From the NCBI RefSeq assembly GCF_002078875.1, contig NC_034415.1, positions 24,777,381 to 24,841,380 of the forward strand: DNA of 64,000 nt, in the 5' to 3' direction. Below, in pieces: positions 1-12,600 of the stretch. This DNA is from Numida meleagris. Its lineage: Eukaryota; Chordata; Aves; Galliformes; Numididae. Every line of letters starts with the position of its first letter. Position 1 is the stretch's first letter. Below the pieces are notes generated by a model. The model was given only the letters and a program-made list of their open reading frames with translations. It did no database searches and was not told the DNA's origin. Made by a program: the position numbers and the translations under genes.

Positions 1-3000
1 AAAGTAAGAACAAGTGAGTCCGGTGTATAGGATTTAGGGGGAAAATAAAGCAGTTTGGGGAAAAAAAAGGGGGAATCGTCAGAATACTGAAGGTTGACAG
101 CTTTGCTCAAATCACAGACACCTCACAGGGATCTCATGAGGATAAAGACCCGTCGTTATTCCTTTATATTCTGATTGAGATGTAATTAGCTGAATCTGAA
201 TGGAGATGTTTTGTACCTGCCAAAATTTAAATGGAAAAAAAAATATGCTGGGATGTGTTTAGTGGTTCTTTTTTTTTTCTGACTTTGAAAATTGGAACCT
301 GTATGGGACATCAGCACTGCTGTTCCCTCAGACATAACTTACTTATTAAAACAGCAATTTTACAAATTACACCAATCTGGCAAATCCCTCAGAAACATCT
401 AATAACATCCAGGAAGCTGGCAGCTGCTCTGATAGCATCAACTGCCTGTTTTTAAGTAAGGTGTAAGCACAGTGCTTCCAGCAGCCAGCCCAGAGCAGCT
501 CAACACGGCCTCGATCCTGTGCTAACACACACCAAACCCACGTTAATCCATACGCAGGCCTCCTGGATTCAGCAGGACCCTACGGTCTGCGGGGTGGCTA
601 TGAGGGCTGCCCACACAGACCTTTCTGTGCAATCAGGAGTTAATTTTGCCATTGCTGGGTTCAGATCACAGATACTTTCCCAGGATTAGCCTGCTCCACA
701 GATTTCACCTTCTGTCCACAGGGCAGACTTTTACTCTGTGCTCACCCGCTGACACAGAGACGTGGACCGTCTTCCTACACCCGCTTGATTTTGCCATGCG
801 CAGGCCTATCTATCAAGACCAGAGCCACACTGCCGCCCTCTGGGTATGTTCCTGAGCCACTGGGCCTAGCAGGTAAGGCAGAGCTGGGGCACAGAGCCTG
901 GCTTCAGCCTGGGAATCCTTTGGCTGCAGCAACTGAGAGCTCATGGGTTTTAACTTGAATGAGTAAAGAGAGACGAGGCAGTGCTTCCATTGCAAGCAAT
1001 GAGGTCAGTGCCCCGTTAAATCTCCACTTCCACTAGTTTAGTTTGCTTGACCAGAATTTTCTGTAAGAAGAGATATTTCTTCTTACTGCAGCCTGCTTCA
1101 CTATTAGACTCGAATATTCACCGTATTTAGCGCATGGCACCACTAACTCTTTTGGAGCACAGACAAGGCAAGGAGCTGTCACAAACCCTTCTGTAACATC
1201 TCACCCAGCTTACCAGCTGTCTCTCACATTTCGCCAGAACCATGGATCCAACACGATGATCATAAAGATCCTTTTGAAATAAAAGAGTTTGCAGGGCACT
1301 GATAGGAAGGGATGAATACTTTAAAGAAGAAGCACAGAGGATATGGCTAGACAAACAGCAGGATTCAGTGCAGCCAGATTGAAGGTTATGAATTTCTGCA
1401 CAGACCACAGACACCAGGTGTATGAAGACCATCATTTGGATTTGGGAGGGAGGGAGACTGACAGCCTCTTCAGGAAACATCCACCCCCTAATTATCTTTA
1501 CTTACATGATATTAGGGGCTCAGCTATTATATGAGGTAAACAATGGACCCAAATAATGTACCCATAATCCCACAAAAAAAAAAGGCGGCAATCATATTTG
1601 GAAAAAATGCCTTAGATTTTCCACTCAAATGGAATATTAAAGCACTGAGTGACACTCACTGTGATAAGTGTAAGGTCGCATGGTATCTGCACTCACTTTA
1701 ATAGAACTGAGATTTCCACGACATTAGGTTTTGCCCTTCCACTTCTACTGCTTTGAAATGAAGGGCAGCACTTTGCTGAATTTGGGCTGAGAAGATGAGC
1801 CAATTGTGGAGCACGAACATTTATTTTTAAATTTTTGGAAAAAAAGAAGCATAGAGATGTATATTTTATCAAGAGCTAAACTTTTCCAAGTCATATTTTA
1901 TCGAAGAAACAAATTTATTTGCAAAACGTAAGCAAAATTAATCCAACCACTTTATCTTCCTGTTTGAATACAGCGTTTCAGCCACGAAGATATTTTTTTA
2001 GATGCTGCTTCATCCATTAACATGACTCACAAAACAGCTTCCCCCCTCCCATCAAATGCTACACGACCCTCTCCTGCGTAGGACTGCGCTGAGTTCAAGC
2101 TAGCTGATTCTGATTCAGATTTAAAATCATATGTTCAGGAAGAGCAACTGTTAAGCTCTGCTTAATTAGTGTAATGCATATGTACCCACGTCCACTGGAG
2201 GATGGAACTTCTACCCACGTATCTGCCACCATAACACGATCGTTGGCACTGACAGTTAAAGGAGATTTCCCTTAACAAAACTAAACAGATTCTTGCCTTT
2301 CACATGGATAAACTCAGAATTATTGCTCTGTTCTTATGAAGAAAGCACTTCAGGGACATGAAATACAATTGTGTTTGGCAATAGAATGCAATTTCTTGGC
2401 TATTTCAATTCCAAGAGCTCTAAATGTTGAAAGACAGACTGCCCAGAAGACAAACATCAACTCCCATCAAATTCTGCTCCTTCGTGTGACATACGAGATG
2501 GGAAAGCAGCTTTTTTGTGTATGCACACGTAGCATGCAGTCCAGAAACACTAAGCTTTGGTTCTAATTAACCAAAAATTTTTAAATAAAGACAGTTATTT
2601 CACATCACTCTTCCACAGCTCTGTAAAAAATTATCATTTGGGGTCTGTAGGAGTGGGTGTGTGAGAGCGCTTGCAGCGCGTTCTCTTTGCATCCACTCTT
2701 TTTTCCTGGTGTACCTCGCCAGGAACACATTGTAGGAGTACTACATTCGGAATTGCCTTCTTTTTAGATTGTGCTCCCTTCTGGTACGTTCTGAAGGATC
2801 AGTTACTCAAACAACATACTGATACAGACAATCTAGCTGAATCCAAGGGATCAGCGCCGTGCAGATATGCAGGGGCAGCCAGCAAAGCCTGTTGTGGTGA
2901 GAAGGCACTGCTCTGTACTAGCAAACTGCATCTGCAGAACACGTGTCTATTCTTCCTTACACCTGAACTTCACAAACAGCACTGGGGAAAAGAAACCCTT

Positions 3001-6000
3001 CTGCAGACAGAGCCTCGGCAGAGCTCAGGCCATGGCTTTTGGGTTTAACTCTAGACATCTGCAGTGACCGCCTTCCCCCTAACCTCAAGCTGATGCAGTA
3101 TTTTCCATTTAATTACAGCAAGCACCCGACGCATTAACAATGAGACTACCTTCATGTTTCTGTAGGAATGCAATTAAAGGTAACTACCAAGCTCATTTTT
3201 CTTGCTATTTTGTTTTGAAGGAACTAAGCATAAATATGATTATGGGATGAAATTTTTCCTATGTAGCAATGGGGATTTTTCTCCAATTCCTACCGCTTTT
3301 GAAGGAGCTCTAATACTTTAAGCAGTGATAAAGTGGCAGCTGTACATGTTTAATTTCTGAGAGCCAGGGCATAATGCATAAGCATTAATCCCTCCAGCTG
3401 TCCAGTAATTAAACATCATGTAAAGCCCAGAAGATATCACTGCTGTGCTACCTTATCTTATTTATGAAGAACTTTCATTTGTTAAATCTGTAATAATTTT
3501 CTTCCCATTCTCAGAAATAATTGTAGAATTCCTCCACCATGTCAAGCGTACTCAAGTTACAACTACCTGCTATACAAATGACAGGAATTTTAGGCTAACC
3601 ATATTTCTTTTCACCACATGCTGAAATAATCATGAATATTAGATAAATATTCTTTCGATAAGCACAAACACAATAGTATGAACTTTAACCCCATTAAAAT
3701 TCAGTTTCTCAGGGAGATTGTATGGCAAAACCTGATCCTCTGCGTTTGATTTCCCTCTGAACTCACTGAGAAATGTGACATTACTCTGCACCTAGCCTGT
3801 TAATGAAGACAACAAACAGAATTTCTAATTTTGAGGAAAGCGTGTATTAATCAGGCTGCAAAGGAAGACAAAGTTAGTGCTGTATCATTGCCAAGGTGAA
3901 AAGCTCTCGGCAGGCTCTGCAGAGAGCTGGCATGAGCAGAGCTGGTATGGTCAAATGCCCATAGGTGGCACTGGAAGTGACTCTTAGATGCAAAACACAG
4001 GCACCTTTATTGTATCCAGGAGAAAATGACAAGATGACACCATGATCCTTATCCCTACATGATGAAACAATTTCACTGTCAACAGAAAGGTGAGGTTTTC
4101 TAATTCATGTGAGTGTAGGGCAAGAACAATGCAAAGGAAGATGACTTTAAATTAGCTTTGTAATTTCCTCCCTTCAGCTGGCTCATCACCAGGTGGATCT
4201 GCTAGAGGGATCAGACCAGCTTGGCTCACTGGAAAGAGCTGACTGATCTTTTTCTGCAGTTGGATCCTCCAAGAAAAGGATCACTCACTGCTTTGTACTG
4301 AGAGTCACACATGTGCATGGAGCTTTGCCAGAAAAGTGAAGAGTTCCTCCCCTGAAGATCTTAGAAATTAAAGACACCGTGGGAACCTGGAGCTGTGAGC
4401 AAGGACACGGGGCTTGCACCAGGCCAGACTGCTTACTGTTGCTTCCCACATTAAATTAAGAAGTATTACCTCGTCTGGTCAGTTTTTATTGAGCACATTG
4501 TCCCTTGGGACTGAAAATCCAGAACTAATTCTGAGATATACAGTAGACAATTAAAAGCTGAAAGATCAGAGTTCAAAAGTCTCTCTACTGACTATCAGAC
4601 AAGTGAAAAAAAAAAATCAGTCTTTCACTGAGTAGAAAATCTGAGGAAGAAGTAAAAAAAGTTTATAGGAATGAGGACTAGCATACGAAAGTTAAGAGAG
4701 AACTCAGTCTCTGCTGCTGTCACTGAACATAGCTCTGCTCCTTTTCCTTACTCCTTTGAAAGAGAAGCATATTCAAATACTGCACTGGGAAGACATGCAC
4801 CCATATGTAAAGATTCCTAACTTACTTAAAGCTTCGTAAATTAAAGGTGTGTTTACATAAAGCTATAGAGAGCTGGGATCAGCATCCCCTGTGGGAACCA
4901 GCAAGCTCATCTCACAAGGCACACAGCAAAAATAGGCGAGAGAAACAAGGTATACCAGGGGCATTAAACCCTGACCACGGAAATCAGGCCAGCAAATAAA
5001 AGACTGCTCTTACATTCTTAACTCTTGCTGCCTGTTTTAGAGAAGCAAACCAGGCTTATGACTTACTGTAAAGATACAGATTACTTCTGCCCCAAAGAAC
5101 CAAAAAAGTAAGTTTCTTTTCAAGTATTTTTTTATTTAAAAAAGGCAGATATTTGCATTTTCAAAAATTGTTTGTGCGCTGAAAGTTAGCAGTAGACTTA
5201 CAGCCTACTGCCCAAGCTGCTGGAAGTAAATTACTGAGGCAGATGGGCACTTAGCTACCTACATGCAAGGATTAATACCCACAATTAATCCCCGGTGCAA
5301 TTACAACCTGTGCAGACACAAATCTGGATCCCTAATCACTGGTGTTCTATGCAATGCAGGTAAATAATTCACAGCTTCCACTGCTTCCTCAGTGGAAGTT
5401 TTTCCACAGGGTGAAAACCTTACTATTTTTACTTCTTGTGGGCGGACAACAAAAAATGAAACAAAACACACACAAAAAAACCCAACCAACCACTTCCTTA
5501 CTATCCATTCATAATGGAGTCGGTGTCTGGATTCCTTCTGAAGACACCATTTCCTAATAACAGTACCAGACCTGGCCTAGCAGGCTAGCTAAAGCTCTCT
5601 CTTGTATCTCTCAAGAAATTTTTATTTTCACGGATTTCATCTATCATGTTGCTGTTGCTCCCTCCAGACACGGCAAACTGGACCTTTGTTTCAGACTAGT
5701 TTCCTTACTCTCAAGGCTAGCTTTCTATAGGGCTGGATTCTACAGTGGGAGATGAGGAGCTTGAATCAGGATGGTGTGTGCTACTGAGATAAGAGGAAAC
5801 GGATACAGAAGGATTCTGAATAGAAAGAAATGGGAGTGTTAACAGAGTATCAGTGGATAGGCTTAGTGAGGTTTTATCAGATTTGGACAAAAGAGAGGAT
5901 AGCAATCAATCCTCCGCAAGCTCTCAGAGTTTAAACGGCTAACACGTTTGTTCTCATCCTTGACAAAAAAAGCCTTAATTTGACAAGCATCCTCATCGAA

Positions 6001-8328
6001 AACACACCTAGGACAGCCATTCAGAAGTGCCACCTGTTTCCTTCTCAGACTAAATTTAATGCCTCTGAAAGGGGCTGAGTCAACAGATCTGAGGATTGAA
6101 AGCCTCTGATGCTTGCACCCATCCAGGAAGCACAAAGTCTGCCTGCCAGTGCCTTCCTGCCCCATCCCCTGGCTGCAGAACAGCCACATTCCGACTCGGC
6201 AGTGGCTGCCACCTTGCACCCACTGAGGTGGCAGCCTACCCACCTATGGAGGTGACCCTCCATCATAAGGAAATAAGTGAAAGTCAAATTCACCTCACAT
6301 GAGTTACACAACAACCATGAGAAGATGGTAGTTCGTCCTTGGATTAAATTTCCATTTTACAAAGCTGCATGTGCACTAGAACTGTGCAAGATGAGTGAGG
6401 CTAGAAATGCTGAAACATCCAGAAGGAAAACACTCAGCTTTTTAAAAATCCATTAATAGCATAACTATGCTGAAATAATGCAGCATCCAGAACATATTTA
6501 AATTCATTTTGGGGGGCTACTTCAGAGCCTTGAAAAGAAGTTCAAAGCAAGCAGTTTCAAATAAAGGTTTCTTGGTTTTTTTTTGTTTTTTTTTTTTTTT
6601 TTTGTTTTGTTTTGTTTTTTTTTAATAAATAGACTCCATGTGACAACTCCCACTAGCGTGAGCAGCAGCATTAAATTAGTGGAGGTATCCACCAGCGTAA
6701 AATTGTTTTAACTTCATTAACTCCTATTGAGGGAAAAAAAATCTTACTTTGCTAGCAGTTACATTTCTCTTCCAAGCTTGTCTCTAAAGCGGTTCAACAA
6801 CAACAAAAAAGCACATGCCACAGGGAGAACACTAAGGGTTTCACACAGAAAGCTACTGTTGAAAACTGCCAAAACATAATTACCTTAAAGGACAAAGGAT
6901 TAGGGCACGTTACCAACTTATCACATCATAATTAATGAATTAGGAATGGCTCATGCACAGGCACTTAATTCCACATGAATTAGGAGCTAATGTAAGGCAA
7001 CCTATGCCTTCTCCTTGCAAGTCAACCCAACTGGAACAATGCTGCGTATGGTCAGAGCAAGCAGAGAACTCCTCACACACACAATAATCTGTTACTGTTA
7101 CCCCTGGACCACAGAGCCACGTGCAAAACAGAACAGAGATGCTTTAAAAAATTTACGTCTAACCCGTATTGCACTGAATTAGTGATTCATGTCAAACCTT
7201 CATACTCTGTTCTACAACTTCAGTGGAAAAACAATGTGGATTATGAACTGGTTAGGTGTCACAGCTCAAAATTCAGTTTTCAGATGAAGAAACATTAATG
7301 TGTGTACTCATTCAAGCCTCTCACCAGTAACGTGAAACTCACAAAATGACAAAAACAGTAACACGAGTGAATAACTATGGGGTGATGGCAGTCACATGGA
7401 GCAAGAGATAAATTCTTAATAGCCTGGGACTATCTACACACAACGAAGTTAATAATGACAAGTAGTAACAATACATAACTCTAATAACAGTTACATGAAA
7501 GCAATAATAGGAGTGAGATTTTACTTCTGCATAGTAACGGACAGACTCATATTCCCTAAGTTCTGGTGGTCTGTATAAAAACTAAGTCAGAAAATCAGCT
7601 GAGATATCAAAGGGAGCCACAAAAATCAGTCGAGCATTCACTCAGAAGCAAAAAACTTGACAACAAGAAGCGCACAGAACTAAATATGTTTAGTCTATCA
7701 AAAAGACAGTTTGAGAAATGACTTGATTACACAGTGTAGGAGTTTTCACAGAGGGAATACACTGTTAAAGAGCTCTTTCATTCAGGAGATAAAGGCGTAA
7801 TGAAAGGCAATGGCCATTGAGGGACTGAATTTAAAACTGTTACAGTAAATTGTATATCATTCTCTCTCTGTCCAGTAAAATCAACAAGCCATTTACAAAG
7901 AAAAGTCCAGAGCTATCCATTAAATCCCAGCAGAAGCTAACATAGCCTACAGGGCTATGCTCTGTTGTTGGAAGAATGTGGCAGTAAGCTGCTAAGCTAT
8001 AGGAGAAAAAGGTTAGGTATTTAAGTCCTTACCACATCACCTGGGTATTAAGCCCTCATAATCACAACCGACTAACTACGTTCTACTACAGCAGCAGAAG
8101 AATACTTCGTTCTCTGTAGAATTCCCTTTACACTCTCCAGCCAACTCAACTGCAGAATCCCTCATTCGTGTCTTTTTCTAAGATCCACTACTTAGCATTG
8201 CAAATGTAGACTGAATTTTGTTGGCAGAAAAGTCATCCCTTTACATGCAATTTGTAATAGTCACTCTGAAACCTTTATAGCCCTAAGGGGAGACGTTGCA
8301 TGTGTATTAAAGCATTTCTCTAACTCAC
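1..8328 (-). other. LRP8: LRP8 intron 4, 5' part (runs off the left edge)
   Basis: This is non-coding sequence downstream of the exon at 8329-8457. It begins with a consensus GTGAGT donor and no acceptor plus LDLa coding is found before position 1, so the next exon lies outside. It contains a T-rich low-complexity tract near 6.6 kb and an AT-rich palindromic motif near 3.38 kb, both listed separately. Open frames here, such as 5863-6243 (-), lack LDLa spacing or any family I recognise. No RNA gene or clear transposon was identified. Confidence 0.85.
6576..6623. repeat. T-rich low-complexity tract with TTTTG units
   Basis: About 48 bases are T interrupted by single G residues, with a TTTTG-TTTTG section near 6604-6614. 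It is probably a poly(A)-derived simple repeat on the minus strand. No adjacent retrotransposon body was recognised. Confidence 0.9.
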
Positions 8329-8457
8329 CAGGAGCGCAACCAGCCTCGTCAATACCGCTTTCACAGTCCTTCTGCCCATCACATCTCCAGGACGACGGGA
8401 TGCATTTGTTGCTTAAGTCTCCACAGCTAATTTTTTCAGCTGGGCATACTTGTTTGG
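8329..8457 (-). CDS. LRP8: LRP8 (ApoER2/LR8B) internal exon, LDLa repeat 3 (exon 4 by homology)
   Basis: This 129-nt exon encodes the next LDLa module of the same receptor. The minus-strand frame gives (T)[12 protein letters not shown], then [16 protein letters not shown], then [11 protein letters not shown]. Six cysteines are in place. The acceptor is a T-rich tract ending TTCTTCTAG at 8458; the donor is GTGAGT at 8328-8323. The first two bases (CC) join the A that ends the exon at 34069 to make Thr, so the two exons splice in frame; this exon also ends in phase 1. Human LRP8 carries the closely similar [13 protein letters not shown] and a matching W-R-C-D-G core (from memory). The calcium box is atypical, with E-S-G-I-D-E instead of D-x-S-D-E; the human repeat is similarly atypical, so this is probably normal for the repeat and not a defect. 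Confidence 0.95.
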
Positions 8458-9667
8458 CTAGAAGAATAAAACAAAGAAAAAATACAAGTTTAACATATTT
8501 CTAGACATTGCTAACACTGCACATTTTAATTAAAGTTACTTTCATTTTGTATGGCTCAATCCTGAGACTTGTAATGAAACGTGAAGTCCACAGTTTGGAG
8601 GTCTGTCTGCTTACATGCTCCCGAAGACAGATCACAGTATTTTCACAGGCCAAAACAGCCTGTCCTTCAGCGTGACCCAGCCACCCTGCTTTAGGAACAC
8701 AACTGTACAGCAGTATCCAAATAAAATCAGCTAACCAATTAAAACAAAACCTAACTGTAACTGCCTAAATTAAAGGTGAGTGTGATCTAAGACATGGAGA
8801 CACAGGAAGACCCCAGAAGCATAAATCCCAAATACATCCAAGAATACAACTATGAAAAAAAAAAAACCTGCCATGTTAATGTAGAACCAATTAAGCTATG
8901 AAACTTACTCTCTTCTTACAGCTGTTCTGCACTGCCAAAATCCCCCCCCTCTTTTTTTCATACTCATGTAAATAGCAGCAGATCTACATTTATTGTGACA
9001 AGGCTCCTTGAATGCATAATGCTCCATCATTTCAACGTTGTTTAGTATTGTGGAATCTTCATCCAGTTTGGCAGGATTTGTTTATTAAACAGATCAATTC
9101 TTCTGTTCAAAATGTGATACATTTTCAAATAGTTTTTCAATTGGTATTAATAATTATAATGCTATATATGGCTGCAGGTCTACTGAAAAGGGGGGAACCT
9201 AAATTCTAAATGAAATCTTAAATTCTGGATTAGAACGAAAAATAACCTTCACAGTATGCTACCTTGGTGAAGAAATTAATGTAAAGTCTGTCTGCTTCCC
9301 AAGTACCGAGCAAGAAAGGATGAAAATTACTCCTCCTTTCCCCCTGCACTAGAAGGTGTTAGAGGGCTCTCTTACAGCCTCAAAGCATCAACCTCCCACT
9401 TAAACGCAGCACCATTTAACTACAGGATTTCTCCATCTTCTCAGCACCCTGAAGCACTTCAAAAGCAGTTTCTAGAAGCTGTGGGCAGCTAATACAGCAA
9501 GAAAAATTAGGTCCTGCCACAGACAAACAATTAATAAGAGATATAATGGAGTTTTGCAACTCTGGGGCAGGAAAGCCTTTTAGTTGAAATTTGCTCATGA
9601 CCTACCTACATAACATTGAATGTTGCATGATCTCAAGTGAGGTGGTGAGGAAGAGGTCCTACTTAGG

Positions 9668-9696
9668 TTTTTTTGTTTGTTTGTTTTGTTTTTTTA
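9668..9696. repeat. (TTTG)n simple repeat
   Basis: A short run of T with regularly spaced G (TTTG units) in intron 3. It is low complexity with no recognisable flanking element. Confidence 0.85.
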
Positions 9697-12600
9697 ACTC
9701 CATTGAGAAATAAGTGGGTCAGGACGGGTGAGAAGACTTTCCACACACCTTATTTTGAAGAAGGTGAAATATAATTCTAAAATGCCACTGAGATCAACTA
9801 GTTACTTACCGGTCACTGTGTAAGTGGGCATTACTTCTACTTGGGTGCTCTGGGCACACACTTAATAGCTTAGGCAAGCTGAAAGGTTTGGAAAAGTATG
9901 GACAGAAGACTCCTATTTATGGAAAACAATCTCTATGTTATTCATCTCACTGACAGAGTAATTACAGGTATTTAAAAAACATAAATCAAAGCTTGAACTT
10001 GCATGGATGCAGTAAAAGCTGCTGCTTTTGGTCACAGTTCATCAAATCTCTGCATTTCAATGGTTTCTGCACGTCTGCATCATTGCATGGAAGCCAACAG
10101 TCTGTAAGCACTAGCAGGTAACCACAAATAAAGAATTCCGCATAAAACTAAAAGCACAGCTCTGATGAAAACAATTTGCATTACTTCATTACTTCAGCAA
10201 GGTTGTTATTTTCAACCAGAGACACTGCAGCAGTGCAAGTGGACTCAGTGTCAGTGTTCGTGCTATGAAATGGGCTTCTAGCAGCTGCAAACCAGACTTA
10301 CATTTCTGTTTCTGCACACTGCTTACACGAACACCAGACTTTGGGCTTACGTGACCAAAATATTTACTTTCTCCTTTCCTCTTCACCCTCCCAGAATGAA
10401 AAGAGTTAGCACCATACGTAAGAGTGAGTGCTTACCCTGGATATAGTCTGGACCAACTCGAGCTATAGCAAGGCCTGCCTTTTCAGAAAAGCACCATTAA
10501 ACAACTCGGTTGAAATGTCAGACACATCAACACCAATTTATCACAATGAACTGCAAATGCCAAGGATGGACAACAATGGTTTATTTATAAGGAGACAAGA
10601 GCAAAGAAGACAAGAAGGTTCCATTTACTCACTACTGCCAATGGCACATTCTTCTTTTTCTTTACATGAGGCTACAAAGTCTTTCACAGAACTACAGAGC
10701 CTAACTGGCGCCCCACTGTTTGCTTCCTCTTGTGCCACTGCTGTGCTTTTCAGGCTCCGGACATCATGTATATTCAAGAAAGCCCAAGAAAACAGAATTG
10801 ATTTACTTTCAGAAGACCGTTTGTCAGGTTCTCACCAAACAGGTACTCTAAGAGCATACACAAAATGCAATTAAGTGGCTTCTACTGGTGGGAAACCCAC
10901 AAGATTTTTCATCAACAGGCTGAAAAGAACCCCCCTTTGTGGAAACGCATCATCTTACAGGTCTGGACAATTTCTCAGTCTGTTCTGAAATAGATTCCCA
11001 TCCTCTCCAGACTGCCCCCCGCATGTATCCAAGGTTCTTCAGAAAAAAAGCTAGAAAAAAAACAGAGAAACTACTATACTAAAATGGTTTAATTCATTTG
11101 GACATGCCATTTAATTGTTCCTCAAAACCTCTACTGCTACACTTAGTATAGACTTTAAAATTTCTACTCCTCATTACCCCCAACAGTGGTTTAGTTGTTC
11201 TTTGTTAAAGGAAGGTTTGGTTTCTAGTCAGGATCTCTCTCCTCAAATACCGACCTTACATCTTCTTTTGTCATAGCTGGCAGTCCTATCTCAGAGACAT
11301 ATCATGAACAAAATGTAAGTTCATACTTGCCCAATGTGTTTCCATCCAAGACAAGCACAACTGTTAAATGAGCACTGTTCAAAAAGGAAGGGATCCAAAG
11401 GGCAGAGATTGCTTTAGGAAATTCAGGACTCAGAGTTCCCAATTCCTTGAGATTTAGAGTTCAAAAAAAACCATCTCAGTCACAAGTTGGCATATATATT
11501 GCATATTATATATACATGAATGCATATTACAGTCTGGAGTCACTACTGACTTGCATCTGATACATCCCCTCTGAATTTTTTGGGACGCATAAGAACATTT
11601 CAAAATCCATACTGTGAATTCAATTATTATCACAGCTGAAGGTGTGTGAGTTTGGTCTGCGGTGGTATTTTCCCTCTCCTTTTCTCCCATCTCGACGTGG
11701 ATGCGAGTAACAGTGCCTTCTACACCACTCACCCACATGTTCCCTCCAGTTCAGGACAAGTTGCTGTTGCCTTAGTTTACTTCACTTAACCCTACAAGAC
11801 ACATCAGATTTTCGGCTCAGAGTGTTATATAAACATGTTTTATTTAGCTGACCTCCTTTATTCCCTCCTTGTGTTAAGCCAAGCCCAAACCAAACTGTAT
11901 CAAACAAGATCCTGTTTCCACTGAGAAGGACATGCACAGGGGCAGCAATGCCTGTGATGGATATACCTCAGGAATTTCTTTGGCACTGGTGCATGGAGCA
12001 CACCATGACCTCACTGGAATTCTGCTGAACCCACAGCTTCCCTGGGTGCCTGCGTTTGGAGCTACACATGAGCAATATACAAACACAGAATGCACTAAAG
12101 GCAACATTAAAGAATTGTTTCCACAAAAGGTTAAGATTCAGGAGTGAACTTCCCCTTCTGTCACATCAAGTGATACAGAGAGTCACCCTGCTGGGATGAC
12201 TAGCTTGATGTAAATTTGCAGTTTCTACTCAAGTCAGTGCAAATGCAACCTGTAACTGGATTTCGTTTGCTCACCATACTTACAATAGGCATACACTTGA
12301 GAACACTGAGAAAACGAAGGTGACTGTGTTCCCAGCTGAAACCAGCCCAGGCCAAAACGAAAGGCACGATCGATGGCTTACATGAATTAAGATTGCAGCA
12401 CTCAGAGACTTGGAATGATACCAAGCCCCCACCACAACTGATGTCTTTGTTGACAGCCACCCACTAGCACAGGATGGTCCCTGCAGGTCAGAATTAGGGC
12501 ATGCTGCAACACCACTTCCCACTATTTGGGAACTCAAGCTGCTTGCCACCCAACTCCACATTTTGGAATACGTGCAATAACCTGTGTGTGAGCATACAAA

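Noticed and set aside
5863..6243. 126-codon minus-strand frame considered as LRP8 exon 5
   Set aside because: It has no LDLa cysteine pattern or calcium boxes; F-D-E-D-A-C is an isolated match.
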